Below are positions 11,001 through 20,599 of a stretch of 64,000 nt of DNA, in pieces; position 1 is the first letter of the stretch, and each line of letters starts with the position of its first letter. Position numbers and translations under genes: made by a program. Source of the stretch: Heterobilharzia americana (taxonomy: Eukaryota; Platyhelminthes; Trematoda; Strigeidida; Schistosomatidae). The notes under the pieces are model-generated. The model made no database searches. It was not told the origin of the DNA and worked only from the letters and a program-made list of their open reading frames with translations. The stretch lies in NCBI GenBank assembly GCA_944470555.2, contig OX104127.1, positions 117,704,741 through 117,768,740 of the forward strand, read 5' to 3'.

Positions 11001-14000
11001 TTCTCCATTCTCATTCATTTCACCTAGCGCCTCTCGACCCATGGTTAGTTCTCTTCCCGTGTTGTCCCCTCCCAGTTTGGCATTCATGTCGCCCATTAGA
11101 ATTTTGATATCGCCAACTGACGTCTTGTCCAGTGTTGATTGAAGTTGTCTGTAGAATTCCTCCTTTTTCTCTTGCTCTGCATTATTTGTAGGTGCATAAC
11201 ATTGTATGATTGTGACCTTTCTTCCTTTTGAGTTGAATCTTGCTGTCATGATCCTGGAGGAGATTGGTTCCCACTGCATGAGAGCCTTCGATGCTCTTGA
11301 GGACATCATGATAGCCACTCCCTCAGTGTGCTCGTGGTTGGCGTCTGGGTGACCGGAGTAGATTATTGATTCTCCAGTTGACAGTTTGGAGAGTCCACTC
11401 CCATTCCATCTGCTTTCGCAAATCCCAAGCACTTCGATGTTATACCTTCTCATCTCCTTTGCAATCTGGGCTGCCTTACTGGGTTCAAACATCGTGCGGA
11501 CATTCCATGTCCCCACGTTTACTTTCGCTTTCATCGAGAGAAGACACATCGGCCAATTGGCTTCCCGAAGGCTTTCACCAACTGGCGTCATTTCGCCTCT
11601 CCGATTCCAGCGGGGAATAAGTTTGTTTTCATTTTTTATATTTTGTTTGTGCTTTGAAGTTTCTTTAGCGGTTAGATTTGTTTTACGGGGTAGGGTTGCT
11701 AGCCCTATGCCCAACCTTCCCTCTTTACCCGGGCTTAGGACCGGCTAGTAACTAGTAAACTAGTTAACCAGGCGAGGTTGATTGCGTGAGTATACTGAAT
11801 AATAATGCAAAACAGAATACCAACGAAATAAAATAGTAAAGTACAAACGAAGGATGCTGTTAACATGAAATAAATATATTTCAGGCAGTCTGTAAAGAAT
11901 AATTGGGTCAGTAGGTAACTAATAAATTCTTGCCAGATGTCAAGATGCTTTTCTGTCCATTATAACAATAATGAACACCTTGCTTCAAAATTATGCAGAA
12001 AAATAATGCTCACACAGAACTAAGTAAACTGATTTCAACATTTTCAGTGGTATATACTCCTGACTTATCTATTAGGTATTGTTGACCCATCTCCAGAGCA
12101 CGAATATTATGTGACGTGACGGATTGCATTTCTACTGAACACTTTACTTTGGAAAAGTTGCATGGCAGAAAATAAAGTTAACTGAATTCCCCTTGTTCAT
12201 TCATTAAATGAAGAGTTTGAAATAAGAAAAAACAAAGCTGAGCTAACGACGACGTCTGCTTTCATAGAAAAGCTTTCTTATTACTATGCATTTTAAAAAA
12301 CTTAATGAAATTTCAACGGTTTGTCAACTTATAACATCGACTACCTAGTACGTCTGCTTTGCTGAGACACTGTGTGAATTCTTAAAGGTAAATCGGTTAA
12401 AAAAATTTGAAATAAAAAGTGTTGGTACTCATCGAGTATGTGAAATCAACTCACTTGAAATATTGCTTTTAAATCTATGCGACTCAACATATCACCTGGA
12501 AGAGGTAACTTTTTCCGTCGACACTCATCCCACAGACAAGTACTTATATCCCAGTCTTAGAAGAAAAGAAATATATATATATATATATATATGAGTGTAA
12601 TGAGGAGGAATAAGTACTGTTATAATCTACACAAGACATTATACAAAGAAAGTATATTGCAAATGAAATGCAGATCTCGATGAGAGGTCAAATGTAACTC
12701 AGCAAATAAAGTATTTATCCCGGTATTTGTATTTTTTAATGAGGGTAAAAAATAAGTTTGTTTCAACTGACGTTTTGCTATTCACTGTTAATAGCTTTAT
12801 CGAAGTTATAGTAAACCAAAATTTACAACATCCTCCAAGCTTATATATGATTGCTGTAAGTGTTTTTCTGGATTGCCAGAATTGTAGATTAAAGGTGATA
12901 TCCACATGTAGTGTATGGTATGTGACGAGTGTATAAATTACAGATCGAGATTTGTATGTACATATGCGTTGATAGTTTTTATCGTATGTGTGTTGGTTAC
13001 GTCAGTATGTGAGGGTGGGTTGAGACCAGATCAAACTACATTTTATTCCCTCATTCCCATTTAGATAATTTTGATTCCACTTTGTGTGGAGAAATTCTGC
13101 CGAGACGTTCTTTATAATTTCTAAAGCCTTTCTGAATAATTTCGATATGGTCAAAAAACACCTTGTGATCTAAAATAATTGCTTGTAAAGCTATGGCTTA
13201 AGTGTTTTCAAGCTTTTTTTAGCTCCATTGGATTTCTAGGGAGTAGGGTGGAAGCTCTTTGGTGCTCATGTCTGTCTCATGTGAATTGCATCGCAGTCCG
13301 AGTATTTTATTTTATAAAAACAATCACGTTGAGAATCCAGCGAGATCTCGTGTTCCAAATGCACTAAGGTCCACTGCAATGTGTTCTGCAGAACACTCTG
13401 ATATTGCGATGTGTGTTCTGTATGGGATAACTATTTTTGAAGCCCATGATCTAGGAGCAGTTTTACAATCTAAGTTAATGTTATTTTGTATTTCGCGAAT
13501 GAACTTCACCCGATAATTCTTCATTTTAGGTATCTTGTTCATACCTTTTAATTCCCTAACTCTTTTATTTTCATCCGTTATTAGACTGTGTGCTTTACTT
13601 AAAAGACCAGAGGCAGCAGAAAGTCTCATACTAATTGAGTGTGAAGGGTTGAAATCTAAATATTTGGTTGAATGCGTTGCTTTCTTGAAAATGGTTATAC
13701 CTAATTGTCCATTTTCTTTTCGCTTAACAAGACAATCAAGGAAAGGCATTTCACCATTATAAGTTTCTTTTTGTGAGCTGAACTTGATACTGGGTGATCT
13801 AGAGTTTAGCTAATCTAAGATTGTCTGGTATAAATCACGTTTTAAATTTACGAATGTCATGGACATATCTCAGCCAAATTTTTGGCTTTAGTAAGTGGGT
13901 GAAGACACTTTCTTCGAATTTACCCAGAAACAGGTTAGCTACTATGGGTGAAACATGTGAACCCCACAGCAACACCGGTAGTTTTCTTACATAGTTTTCC

Positions 14001-17000
14001 CTTAAATGAGAAGTAAGCATAAATTGTAGGGTCTTGATGATGTCCCTGATATTCAGTGGACATCTTGCTGTTAATGTTGTATCTGAGTCTAAGAAATTAG
14101 AAATATCTAGGCTATCACTAGTTGGAATATTAGCATATACAGAATTGATGTCATAGCTTACGATAATTTTATCTTCCTCAACTTTAAGTAAAGAAATTCT
14201 GGATTTAAATTCAAATGAGTCCCTTATGATGTATTCTGAGTGCTTTTTTGTAGGGGTTTTATCATTGAAGTCAGATATATTGTCTCTAAATATCTGAATT
14301 CGTGAACTCGTAGGTTGGTTGGTAAACGACTCAAACCAAATCATAATAGTATCATAGCGTAAAAGATTGAAAATAGTCTGATTAGGTAATAAAATGCTTT
14401 AAGTATTTTATATGAAAATTAAACTTGGGTCAAAGTGCAACAAAATGAAGTGAATTTTAAAGTTAATAATTACAATATAACGTTGATAAAAGTATTTGAA
14501 TTACAGTCTTCAGAACGACTTCAGTAGTAGTACTGTCAAAAGTGAAACAAAATCCAGTGACCACTAGTAGCTTACCTTTTATAGTGAATATCTAACAGGT
14601 TTAAATTAGAAAAATATATGTAGTTCTTTATTAATTTCTGTGATACAACGCAAAGAGAATATTCTGACAGAAAGGTTTGCCGCAAAATTTGTGAATGGTT
14701 ACAGAAATGCATAGTAGAATCAGTCAAGAGACTGATTATTTGGTGGATAAAGGATACCAGCAAGATCCTAATAAGCCTCTTCATTTTGATTGACCATATC
14801 TGCAGGGAGGTAAAACCATGACGTTCGTTTATATGTCGTCTATACAGTATGTGTAATGCTCTCAATAAAAACGAAAAAACAAACTTGAGCATTACTATTG
14901 CTCTTCATTTTCAAGAGCTAGATATGCAGTTGAATTCTTTAAGACTATGTGGAAAACAGAAACAATGCAGGGTATGGCATGACTGTGAATAGCAACATAG
15001 GGGAAAATTAGCAAGAATAAGAGGATCGAAATAATTGCATATTGTAAGAAACGGCAAGAAAGGAAGGCACAGGATAAAAGACAGAACAGTAAAGGTTGGC
15101 AAGCTTTGGTATAAGGTGTGAATGCATCCACGTAAATACAACGGCCTTCGTAGCACGAAGTATGAAATTTTCAGCCATTTGCATTTGTCTCGTTCACTGT
15201 AACCCAAGTGCCTAGCTACCTACAAGACTGGTAATCTACCCAATTGTGAACACTGGGACATTACAACTAGTCTTAAAATAAAGAATATGCTTTACTTTGT
15301 TTGTGATGCGCGTATTCCTTACTGCATCTTGTATTCACTCAAATTATCAAGGATTTTGTATTCTTTATTATCGTAATTAAGTTATAGACATAGCTCATAT
15401 ACAGCTTATCAATTACAAAGTGGCGAATTCATTAAATCCAGTAGGTTAATCATTACGGATTAGCTTTTTCGTAGAGGAACAACATCCTCTAAAACTGCAG
15501 CCACTATACCAAACACTAATTCAGGGTGAAATTGTAAAACATACCTGAACGATAACTAACAAAAATAATTTTCATCTAAAATGATTTTCGATTTTCAAAG
15601 GTAAGCTTTGATATTTTAAGCCAACAAAGTTGAGAGGTGAATAAATACAAAAATAGATAATAATTCCAAAAATCTAACTACTCTGGTTAAAATTTCTGTT
15701 TCATGCATTCACATATGTAGTTGTCGTAGCAAGTGATTTCAAATCACACAGGTGGTTAGACTAAATCGAGCAGAAAGGCACTAAGGTGGCACTCTCAACA
15801 TCCTAATCAAACAAACGGATAACAGCGACCGCCTGCTGCAGTTGTGCTCAAACAACCATCCATTTCTGGACAGTACTGGTTTCAAACACAGAAGGATGAC
15901 ATTTTCTGATGAGATGTTTACTGACCTCACCGTTGTACGCACAGATAGACCACACTGCTATCGCTGGAGAGGGTCGGTTGAAGATTGCCGCTACTAGAGC
16001 GCGTTCCTAGGCAGTAATCGCGCATATATCTGCGTCTAAATGCAGGCAAGAAAAAGATAGCTACACAGATATTCTGAGCGCCTATTGATGATAAGACCAA
16101 GACTACTTTCAACGAGAAATTGACTTGACAGTTGGCGGAACAGGATAAAGTCAAATGCCCTGAAGAAGCTCGGTGCCACCTTCAATGTGCTGTAAAAAAA
16201 GCCTGAAAGACAGTAACTGACTTGCACCAGCAGGTTAGAAAGCGTCAGAAGATCTCAACAACCGCTGCATCAATGGGTTAATATGAACGCATTCGTTTAG
16301 GCTGCTATCAGAATAGGAAGCAGAATCAACTCAAATATAGACCTACGCAATGACCATAAGCAGTAGTAGTTAACGAAGACTAAAGAGAAAGAAAAGAGAA
16401 CGGCTATAACTAATAGTTGAGTTATTTAGACCCATCAAGGAAACTGGGGCAAAAAGATCAATGTCTAGCAAAACTAACGGAGAAAAATGTGTTTGATATT
16501 TACTAACAGGAAAGAAGAGTGGAATGATTGGTAGGACGCTTCGACTGACTCCTAGTTATTGACTAGTTGCCCGTTATCACACAATAAGTGATAAAGGTTA
16601 TTGGAAGTTGTAACTTTAATATGTAGCCTCAAGCCTGTTTTTCAGTATGTAATTTAGGTATTTCTTTATTATCATGCTATGATCTCATTAAAACCTAGCT
16701 GCTATAAAGTACGAAACCGTTCTACATTTCTCGTGTTCTGCAAAGATCTATCTTACATCGGCTTTCCATTCAGTATTTTCCATTCAGTATTGTGCTCACC
16801 AGCGACAGCAATTTCAGGGAGACTCTAAAGTTAAGAGGTATCAAAGTTCACCGCTTGCATCGACTAAACTGAGACAATGCAGGAACCGACGCAATTTCGA
16901 ACCGCAATAATCACTACAATTTACAGCAAGGTAAAATAAGAAGCTGAATCAATAAAATGAAACTACTGGGAACAAACTACGCTAATGACTTTGAATGACA

Positions 17001-18691
17001 TGTCTTCAGATCAACCTTGCTGGTGCAAATGAACCCACAAATTGTACTGCTAGAGAATTTAAGTGTAAGAGATTCCAGGCTAAACTACCTCCCATCGGTT
17101 AACTCTTTTTCTGATTGCCTTAACTACGCACATTTCTTCCTCCTTTCTACACAACGATGAGAGTTGTTGCAAACTGAGTCAACAAACTATTGTATAGTGT
17201 TGTAAGGACAATATAGGACATCGCAAGAAAGCGCATTGGTTCACAGTGTTACACTTTAGAAGAACACAGCAAAAATCAAAAAAGGCGAAAAATTATTGAA
17301 GTAAACAAAAATACAGGAAGAGAGACAGCAAGCGAATTAAAGTTATTGCATTTTGTGAGCTGTACAGTCTCATCATTAAGCTCTTAATCTGTCTCTAGTT
17401 ATCAGTACTAACTTCAATATGAAGTGAGCTATCAAGATTTCTTCATCAGTGATTCATCAGCTTTTAATTTGTAGTTTCTTGTCGAAACGTTCGCAGTTCT
17501 TTATAAACTCAGTGCAACACTTACCAAACAAAAGCTAATACAAAAACCAACAAGTATGATGTAGAATTAAGAGACTATGTAAGTCAAATCAGTGATTAAA
17601 TGAGTTAAAATTAATTCGAAAATAGTGTGTTAAGAGTGGTAAGTTCAGATTAATAGAATAAAATCAAAGCCTAATATGGGACTAATAAATCGAAAACTTT
17701 ATGGATTGTAGACAGCTGAAGAGAACCTGGTGAAACAAAACGACATCATGTTATTCTGCTGGAATTTATTCATGTTATCCACAAGTTCATAAAGATAAAT
17801 ATACGCACGAAAACTAGTTAAGTTATAGATTAGACGGTAATCCAAATAACAGAAAAACTAGTAGCCTAGTTTCACCGTCGTGGAGTACGGACAAGGTGGG
17901 GTGCTGTATACCATGATCGTTTTTTGATAGGTATTCGAAATGTTTGCCAGCACCAGCAAGATAATGTTACTCATGTTACTAAAACAATTAGCAACTAAAT
18001 TGAAACAACGGTTGCTTCACTGCTTTAACTACTGCCCCGTACTGGCTTCACCGACCCTAGAACTTATTCATATTTATGTCAAAAAGAAAGTGGGTACACG
18101 AACAAACAAACAAACAAACCGGTCCATGTGACGAAAATGGCTGTCGTTGTTTGTTGACCTTTGAAAGAACATCCTAAGGTCTCTTTGGTTTTCGAAGCCA
18201 ATGTTCAAATTTCTTCAAAACCACTGCCAGAGTAGGTACATTTTCCAAATCGGACTACAAGAAGTCACGATTTATGAATCACACACATGCCTGTTGAATC
18301 CCAGTCAGATTAGAACAAAATGTGCTCAATTCAGGGTTTTCTGTAGGTTTCACAAAACTTTGAAACGAATCAACTAGTGTTCCAGTAACCGAATCTAATA
18401 CAACAACAGGAAATTCAACTAAGAAACAAAACAAAACATTATTGTGATTTACTGATTTCAGCAGGTTGTTTACTATCATCACCAAAACAAGTAGATTCAA
18501 AATCTAAAACAAAAAACCAACGCAAACCTGGTATTTATCCATAAAACTAAAAAGATGAACTACTGTTGGTAAGACTGTTCCGTTTTTCTACAGGTGTATA
18601 GAAGTTGTAGAATGCACCGATTCTCCTGAAAGTAAGAGAAAAACATACAAGAAATACAAACTCACTTAGCTTCAGTGATCGTTTTTTCCAT
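7892..18691 (-). CDS. ERI1/3'hExo-family DEDDh 3'-5' exoribonuclease (7 exons, apparent 1-nt frameshift)
   Basis: Proteins of this family trim 3' ends of structured RNA such as histone mRNA stem-loops, 5.8S rRNA or siRNAs, using two metal ions held by a DEDDh core. I assemble minus-strand exons 18691-18666, 18625-18564, 18527-18453, 18418-18285, 18254-18120, 12555-12455 and 8071-7892. All junctions are GT-AG and all phases agree. The product is 237 residues. Exo I is VLDFESTC (D38, E40), followed by EIIEFPVVVLDS. Exo II is FVTWTDWDIS (about 140-149). Exo III is GRPHRGIDDAKN with H210 and D215. There is no room for an N-terminal SAP domain, so it resembles the short ERI3/Snipper-like members rather than full ERI1. 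Exon 5 needs one extra base near 18178; as read, the frame meets TAG there. The paralogue assignment is uncertain; the family is clear. Confidence 0.88.
8072..8550 (-). other. Last-intron sequence without recognisable feature
   Basis: This is intronic sequence between exon 7 and the inserted RTE element. It is AT-rich, and I see no coding or repeat signature in it. Confidence 0.6.
8551..8565. repeat. Target-site duplication, left copy
   Basis: The 15-bp word TGATTGCGTGAGTAT occurs here and again at 11779-11793, exactly flanking the minus-strand RTE element. A perfect direct repeat of this length is expected from target-primed reverse transcription and indicates a fairly young insertion. Confidence 0.9.
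8566..11778 (-). mobile_element. Full-length RTE-clade non-LTR retrotransposon (SR2-like), apparently intact
   Basis: The element is 3,213 bp and is bounded by the perfect 15-bp duplication. Read on the minus strand it has a short 5' leader, a single long ORF, and a stop codon that merges into a (TAA/ATA)n tail, which is the architecture of the RTE clade. It sits in sense orientation in the last intron of the ERI1-like exonuclease gene. A second, heavily mutated relative lies at 2097-7066, which gives an internal age contrast. SR2 is the established schistosome RTE family; the subfamily name cannot be fixed without a search. Confidence 0.93.
8580..11591 (-). CDS. RTE endonuclease-reverse transcriptase polyprotein
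   Basis: The protein carries out target-primed reverse transcription: an AP-like endonuclease nicks DNA and the RT copies the element RNA at the nick. The open frame extends to 11714, but the first ATG is at 11591, giving 1,003 residues; later ATGs just before the endonuclease are also possible. The N-terminal domain shows GTWNVRTM, ICESRWNGSG, CYAPTN, GDMNAKLG, KNQIDFISISR and GSDHYLV, with the catalytic His present. The RT domain shows GKAAGPDGIPPEAL, NFIDFEKAFDSV, GVKQGCLLSP and DFADDLCLM (FADD at 9366-9377). The C-terminal region has GRPRVTWRRSCEEEM. A His4-Gln5 run lies between RT and tail (near 9219-9245). There are no internal stops or frameshifts, so the protein could be functional. 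Confidence 0.93.
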   Translation of the reverse strand: MTPVGESLREANWPMCLLSMKAKVNVGTWNVRTMFEPSKAAQIAKEMRRYNIEVLGICESRWNGSGLSKLSTGESIIYSGHPDANHEHTEGVAIMMSSRASKALMQWEPISSRIMTARFNSKGRKVTIIQCYAPTNNAEQEKKEEFYRQLQSTLDKTSVGDIKILMGDMNAKLGGDNTGRELTMGREALGEMNENGELFAEFCAFNDLVIGGSVFRHKDIHKATWTSPDGHTKNQIDFISISRKWRRSLLNTRSRRGADVGSDHYLVQGTFEIKLKAFKEAGDRPQFKYNTRKLKDETTKEIFKAAIKTKWETSRDIPEETCVEEHWKSLKAMWKETCTTVLGRKKKEDKEWISTDTWKLIEERRMVKQKINQCKDAQRQEELSTMYKTLDKEVKKSARKDKRHFYETLASEAEQAAGKRDLTTLYQITRLLSGKRPTQMKPIKDEEGNLITKEEKQRKRWADHFKKLLNRPPPALRPEIPPAAAELQVNINPPTKMEVLNAIKLLKCGKAAGPDGIPPEALRTDAETTADMLTPLLQKVWREEKVPDDWKKGYLVKLPKKGDLSACKNWRGITLLSTPSKILSRIILERLRDALDSKLRPEQAGFRKYKSCADQIATLRIIIEQSVEWQSALYLNFIDFEKAFDSVDREVIWKLLQYYGVPQTFIRLIQQLYEDATCQVIHNGKLSDAFEVKTGVKQGCLLSPMIFLIVVDWIMQQTVGSEKRGIHWTREKNLEDLDFADDLCLMSHKLEDLQAKTNKLTEEAAKTGLQVNIEKTEVMKIPHHHHQQQQQTPITVNGRNLKEVTSFTYLGSTVSTTGGTDEDVKVRIGKARQAFISLKPVWRSSALSMRNKIRIFNTNVKSVLLYGSETWRVTKGISNKLQTFINNCLRSLLKIRWPEKISNKELWERTNQEPITQQICRKKWRWIGHALRRPTEDITRQALEWNPHGKRRVGRPRVTWRRSCEEEMRACGLSWNQVQKISENRGHWRRATEALCSTRNPRD
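11779..11793. repeat. Target-site duplication, right copy
   Basis: This is the second copy of the TGATTGCGTGAGTAT word, directly adjoining the 5' end of the minus-strand RTE element. Confidence 0.9.
12455..12555 (-). CDS. ERI1-like gene, exon 6 (Exo II motif)
   Basis: This 101-nt exon begins after a ttcttttcttctaag acceptor. It completes the codon split after exon 5 to give D, then WDISTCLWDECRRKK and SRIDLKAIFQ, the DWD...W(I/L)..K pattern typical of ERI1-like proteins. It ends in phase 0 at a GTGAGT donor that joins exactly to the phase-0 acceptor of exon 7. The exon is isolated between introns of 5,564 nt and 4,383 nt. An (AT)n tract sits just upstream of its acceptor. Confidence 0.85.
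12571..12592. repeat. (AT)n microsatellite
   Basis: Eleven AT units lie 15 bases upstream of the exon 6 acceptor of the ERI1-like gene. Length change here could alter the local splice-acceptor context. Confidence 0.95.
12700..14344 (-). mobile_element. Penelope-like element (PLE), decayed
   Basis: The minus strand reads as a PLE in pieces. An RT segment at about 14344-13835 contains VSYDINSVYANIPT, WGSHVSPIVANLFLGKFE and WLRYVHDI, where the usual YVDD core has become YVHD. After a frameshift at about 13835-13750 come SPSIKFSSQKETYNGEMPFLD, CLVKRKENGQLG, and KKATHSTKYLDFNPSH. At about 13300-13080 there are remnants of the GIY-YIG endonuclease linker (YKIKYSDCDAIHMRQT, DHIEIIQKGFRNYKERL). Stops and frame changes make it inactive. 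The 3' limit near 12700 is approximate. It lies in intron 5 of the ERI1-like gene. Confidence 0.82.
14345..15769 (-). other. Intron sequence, no assigned feature
   Basis: This belongs to intron 5 of the ERI1-like gene. Two open frames of about 100 residues (14572-14892 and 14911-15207, minus) are rich in hydrophobic and low-complexity residues. They show no motif I can name, so they are not called as genes. Confidence 0.45.
15770..16560 (+). mobile_element. Non-LTR endonuclease/RT-linker relic
   Basis: Plus-strand fragments read LLQLCSNNHPFLDSTGFKHRR, then YRWRGSVEDCR, followed by a broken DSDHA-like block (SAFLGSNRAYICV). Further on come LFRPIKETGAKRSM and ERR-type linker remnants. The order matches the endonuclease C-terminus and the linker before the RT of schistosome RTE-like polyproteins, as I recall them. 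Several stops and frameshifts are present, and no RT core survives. It lies in intron 5 of the ERI1-like gene in antisense. Confidence 0.6.
16561..18119 (-). other. Intron sequence, no assigned feature
   Basis: This is the proximal part of intron 5 of the ERI1-like gene. I find no further exon needed between the exon 5 donor and exon 6. A (CAAA)n run at about 18099-18119 sits directly on the exon 5 donor. Confidence 0.55.
18120..18691 (-). CDS. ERI1-like gene, exons 1-5 separated by micro-introns
   Basis: The start ATG is at 18691-18689. Four introns of 40, 36, 34 and 30 nt (18665-18626, 18563-18528, 18452-18419, 18284-18255) separate five exons. Splicing is supported because each intron removes a stop or frame break and because the conserved order DFESTC, then EIIEFPVV, then FVKP, then LTGIQQ, then KKFEHWL appears only after joining. 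The exon 4 donor (TGT|GTGTGA) is the least certain; a GC donor a few bases upstream is an alternative. Exon 5 changes frame between KPKRP and LGCSFKG (about 18170-18181), which is consistent with one missing base. Exon 5 ends at a GTTTGT donor in phase 1, matching exon 6. Confidence 0.82.
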
Positions 18692-20599
18692 CACTCAGAA
18701 TATACTCCATCAAGCTTTCGTGGTTAAAATTGTCGTTCTGAATTTGTTTTTAAAACAATTTTCGAGGTTCTTCGAACTTATTGAAACTTCTGAAAATTTA
18801 TATGTGGACGTAATATGGTCGAATAACTATGAAACACTCAATGTTCCCTTTTCTATATTCCCTAAGTGATGGTTCAACAGAACTAGTGAAAAAATAAAGG
18901 AGTCACCAGCGAAAGAATCAGAAGAGAGTTATAAAGAAAAACATCGCAGATAATCATTCGTTCCTCCACATTCAATCAACAATAATAAGAAACACCTACT
19001 ACACCGTGAATAAGTAATTTCAAGTCATCTATATGTTGCTGTGTTGCTTTGTTAGAGCAGTCAAACTAGCATCCGTTTTTATAGTAAGCACTAGTTTGCT
19101 GTAGGAAATAATCCCATGATTAGTCTAGTAGTCAATATGATAATTCGTCCACATACTTTAAGTGTAGTGGGGATAAAACCAGTCAAGAAACTATTTTCTT
19201 CCACCATCGAACATTTGAATAATCACCGATCTCCAAAAGCATTGTTGCAACTGAAGTATACGACGTGACTTATAGAGTGTATTTAAAACATTCTGCGAAG
19301 TCAAACACAATAAGCTGACACTGGATGTCTTGTCTCTGATACTGCTGGATAATGTTTTGACTGAATTTCTGACTACATTCAAGTACTACTTCTACGTAAT
19401 ATCATCCCTTTTGGTAGCACACGGAAACGAAATTTGTGATGTATTTTTTCGTGATTGACAGGAGGTGTATTCACTATAGAAAGGTATAGATACTTGTTCA
19501 TAACGTTAAGAATACTTTTTTGTACCAACTCCGACTAAGATATGGTATGTATTACTAGAAAGGGAAAAACATTTTTCTCCCGTACCCGTTAATGACATTG
19601 CTATGCTTGAAATGCTAACAGAACTGCACACACTAAACAACATTAAATGTCCAAGGGCTGGAAGACAAATGATATGATTATATTATTTTAGAGAAATAAA
19701 TTCAGTGCAAGTTAAATAAACATTATGACCGACTTTTATTTAGCTACATACTGACTGATTGACTGACAAAATCAACGCACAACCTCGCACAAAGATACAT
19801 CGGCTCAAGTTGCCATACTTCACAGTAGTATACAAAGAAAAAGTAAATAGAATAAGAGTGAAATTAAAGATAAAGTAGTGAGATGACAATCAATTTGAGG
19901 ATAAAGCTTCAAATGTCAAGGAATGAATACATACAGCAGAAATTCATTTAATAGATTCCCAAGAAAATTAAGTCCAACTGTCTTGAATTATCCAACTGAT
20001 GACAAAATAAATGCATACTTATTATAACTGATACCTTTAATGTCTTAGTGTCTAAGCATCACTGCATTCAAAAATCCGTAAAATGGACTTTCTAACCCTA
20101 TGGAAGAGATATTTAAGCCATTCTGAAAAATGTTTTATGTTTATTACAGGACATTTGCCCACTAGGTTTTCTAAAGTATTAATTTCTTCACAAGCAACCA
20201 CTGGAGAAGCAAAAGCTTGCGAAATATATACTACGCCAATTTATGACTCATGAGTCCATCATTAAATTTTTATTAACTAAGGAAGACAAGTGACACCCAT
20301 AACTCAAAGCACCAGTTAACGAACGACGGCAGATAGTGATCACGCTCATTGGCATGGGTACTCTACAGCTCTGGAGAACCACAGCAGGAAAGCAAGAACC
20401 TCAGAAGTTTTGGTAACTATGTCGAGCAAAATGAAGTCACAGGCACGCAATCTTTTGGATTCCTTTTTAAAAGACCAACTTTATTAAGGCATAGGTAGAA
20501 TTCTTAACAAATAAAAGTAAACTGGAGTACTCAATCTTAAAAATCTGCTTTCAATGGGAAATTAATGGCTTTTGCATTGAAAAATTTAGCCGAAGGTCG
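18692..20599. other. Upstream flank of the ERI1-like gene
   Basis: This flank presumably contains the promoter and 5' untranslated region of the exonuclease gene, but no TATA box or other element can be assigned with confidence. A minus-strand open stretch at 19191-19382 looks mildly protein-like but has no recognisable motif. Confidence 0.4.

Noticed and set aside
14572..15207. Two minus-strand frames of about 100 residues
   Set aside because: Hydrophobic low-complexity composition, no motif, and they lie inside intron 5 of the exonuclease gene without fitting splice phases.
15905..15925. ctgatgag word suggesting a hammerhead ribozyme
   Set aside because: No matching GAAA core or stems follow; the same applies to the ctgatgag words near 24328 and 50393.
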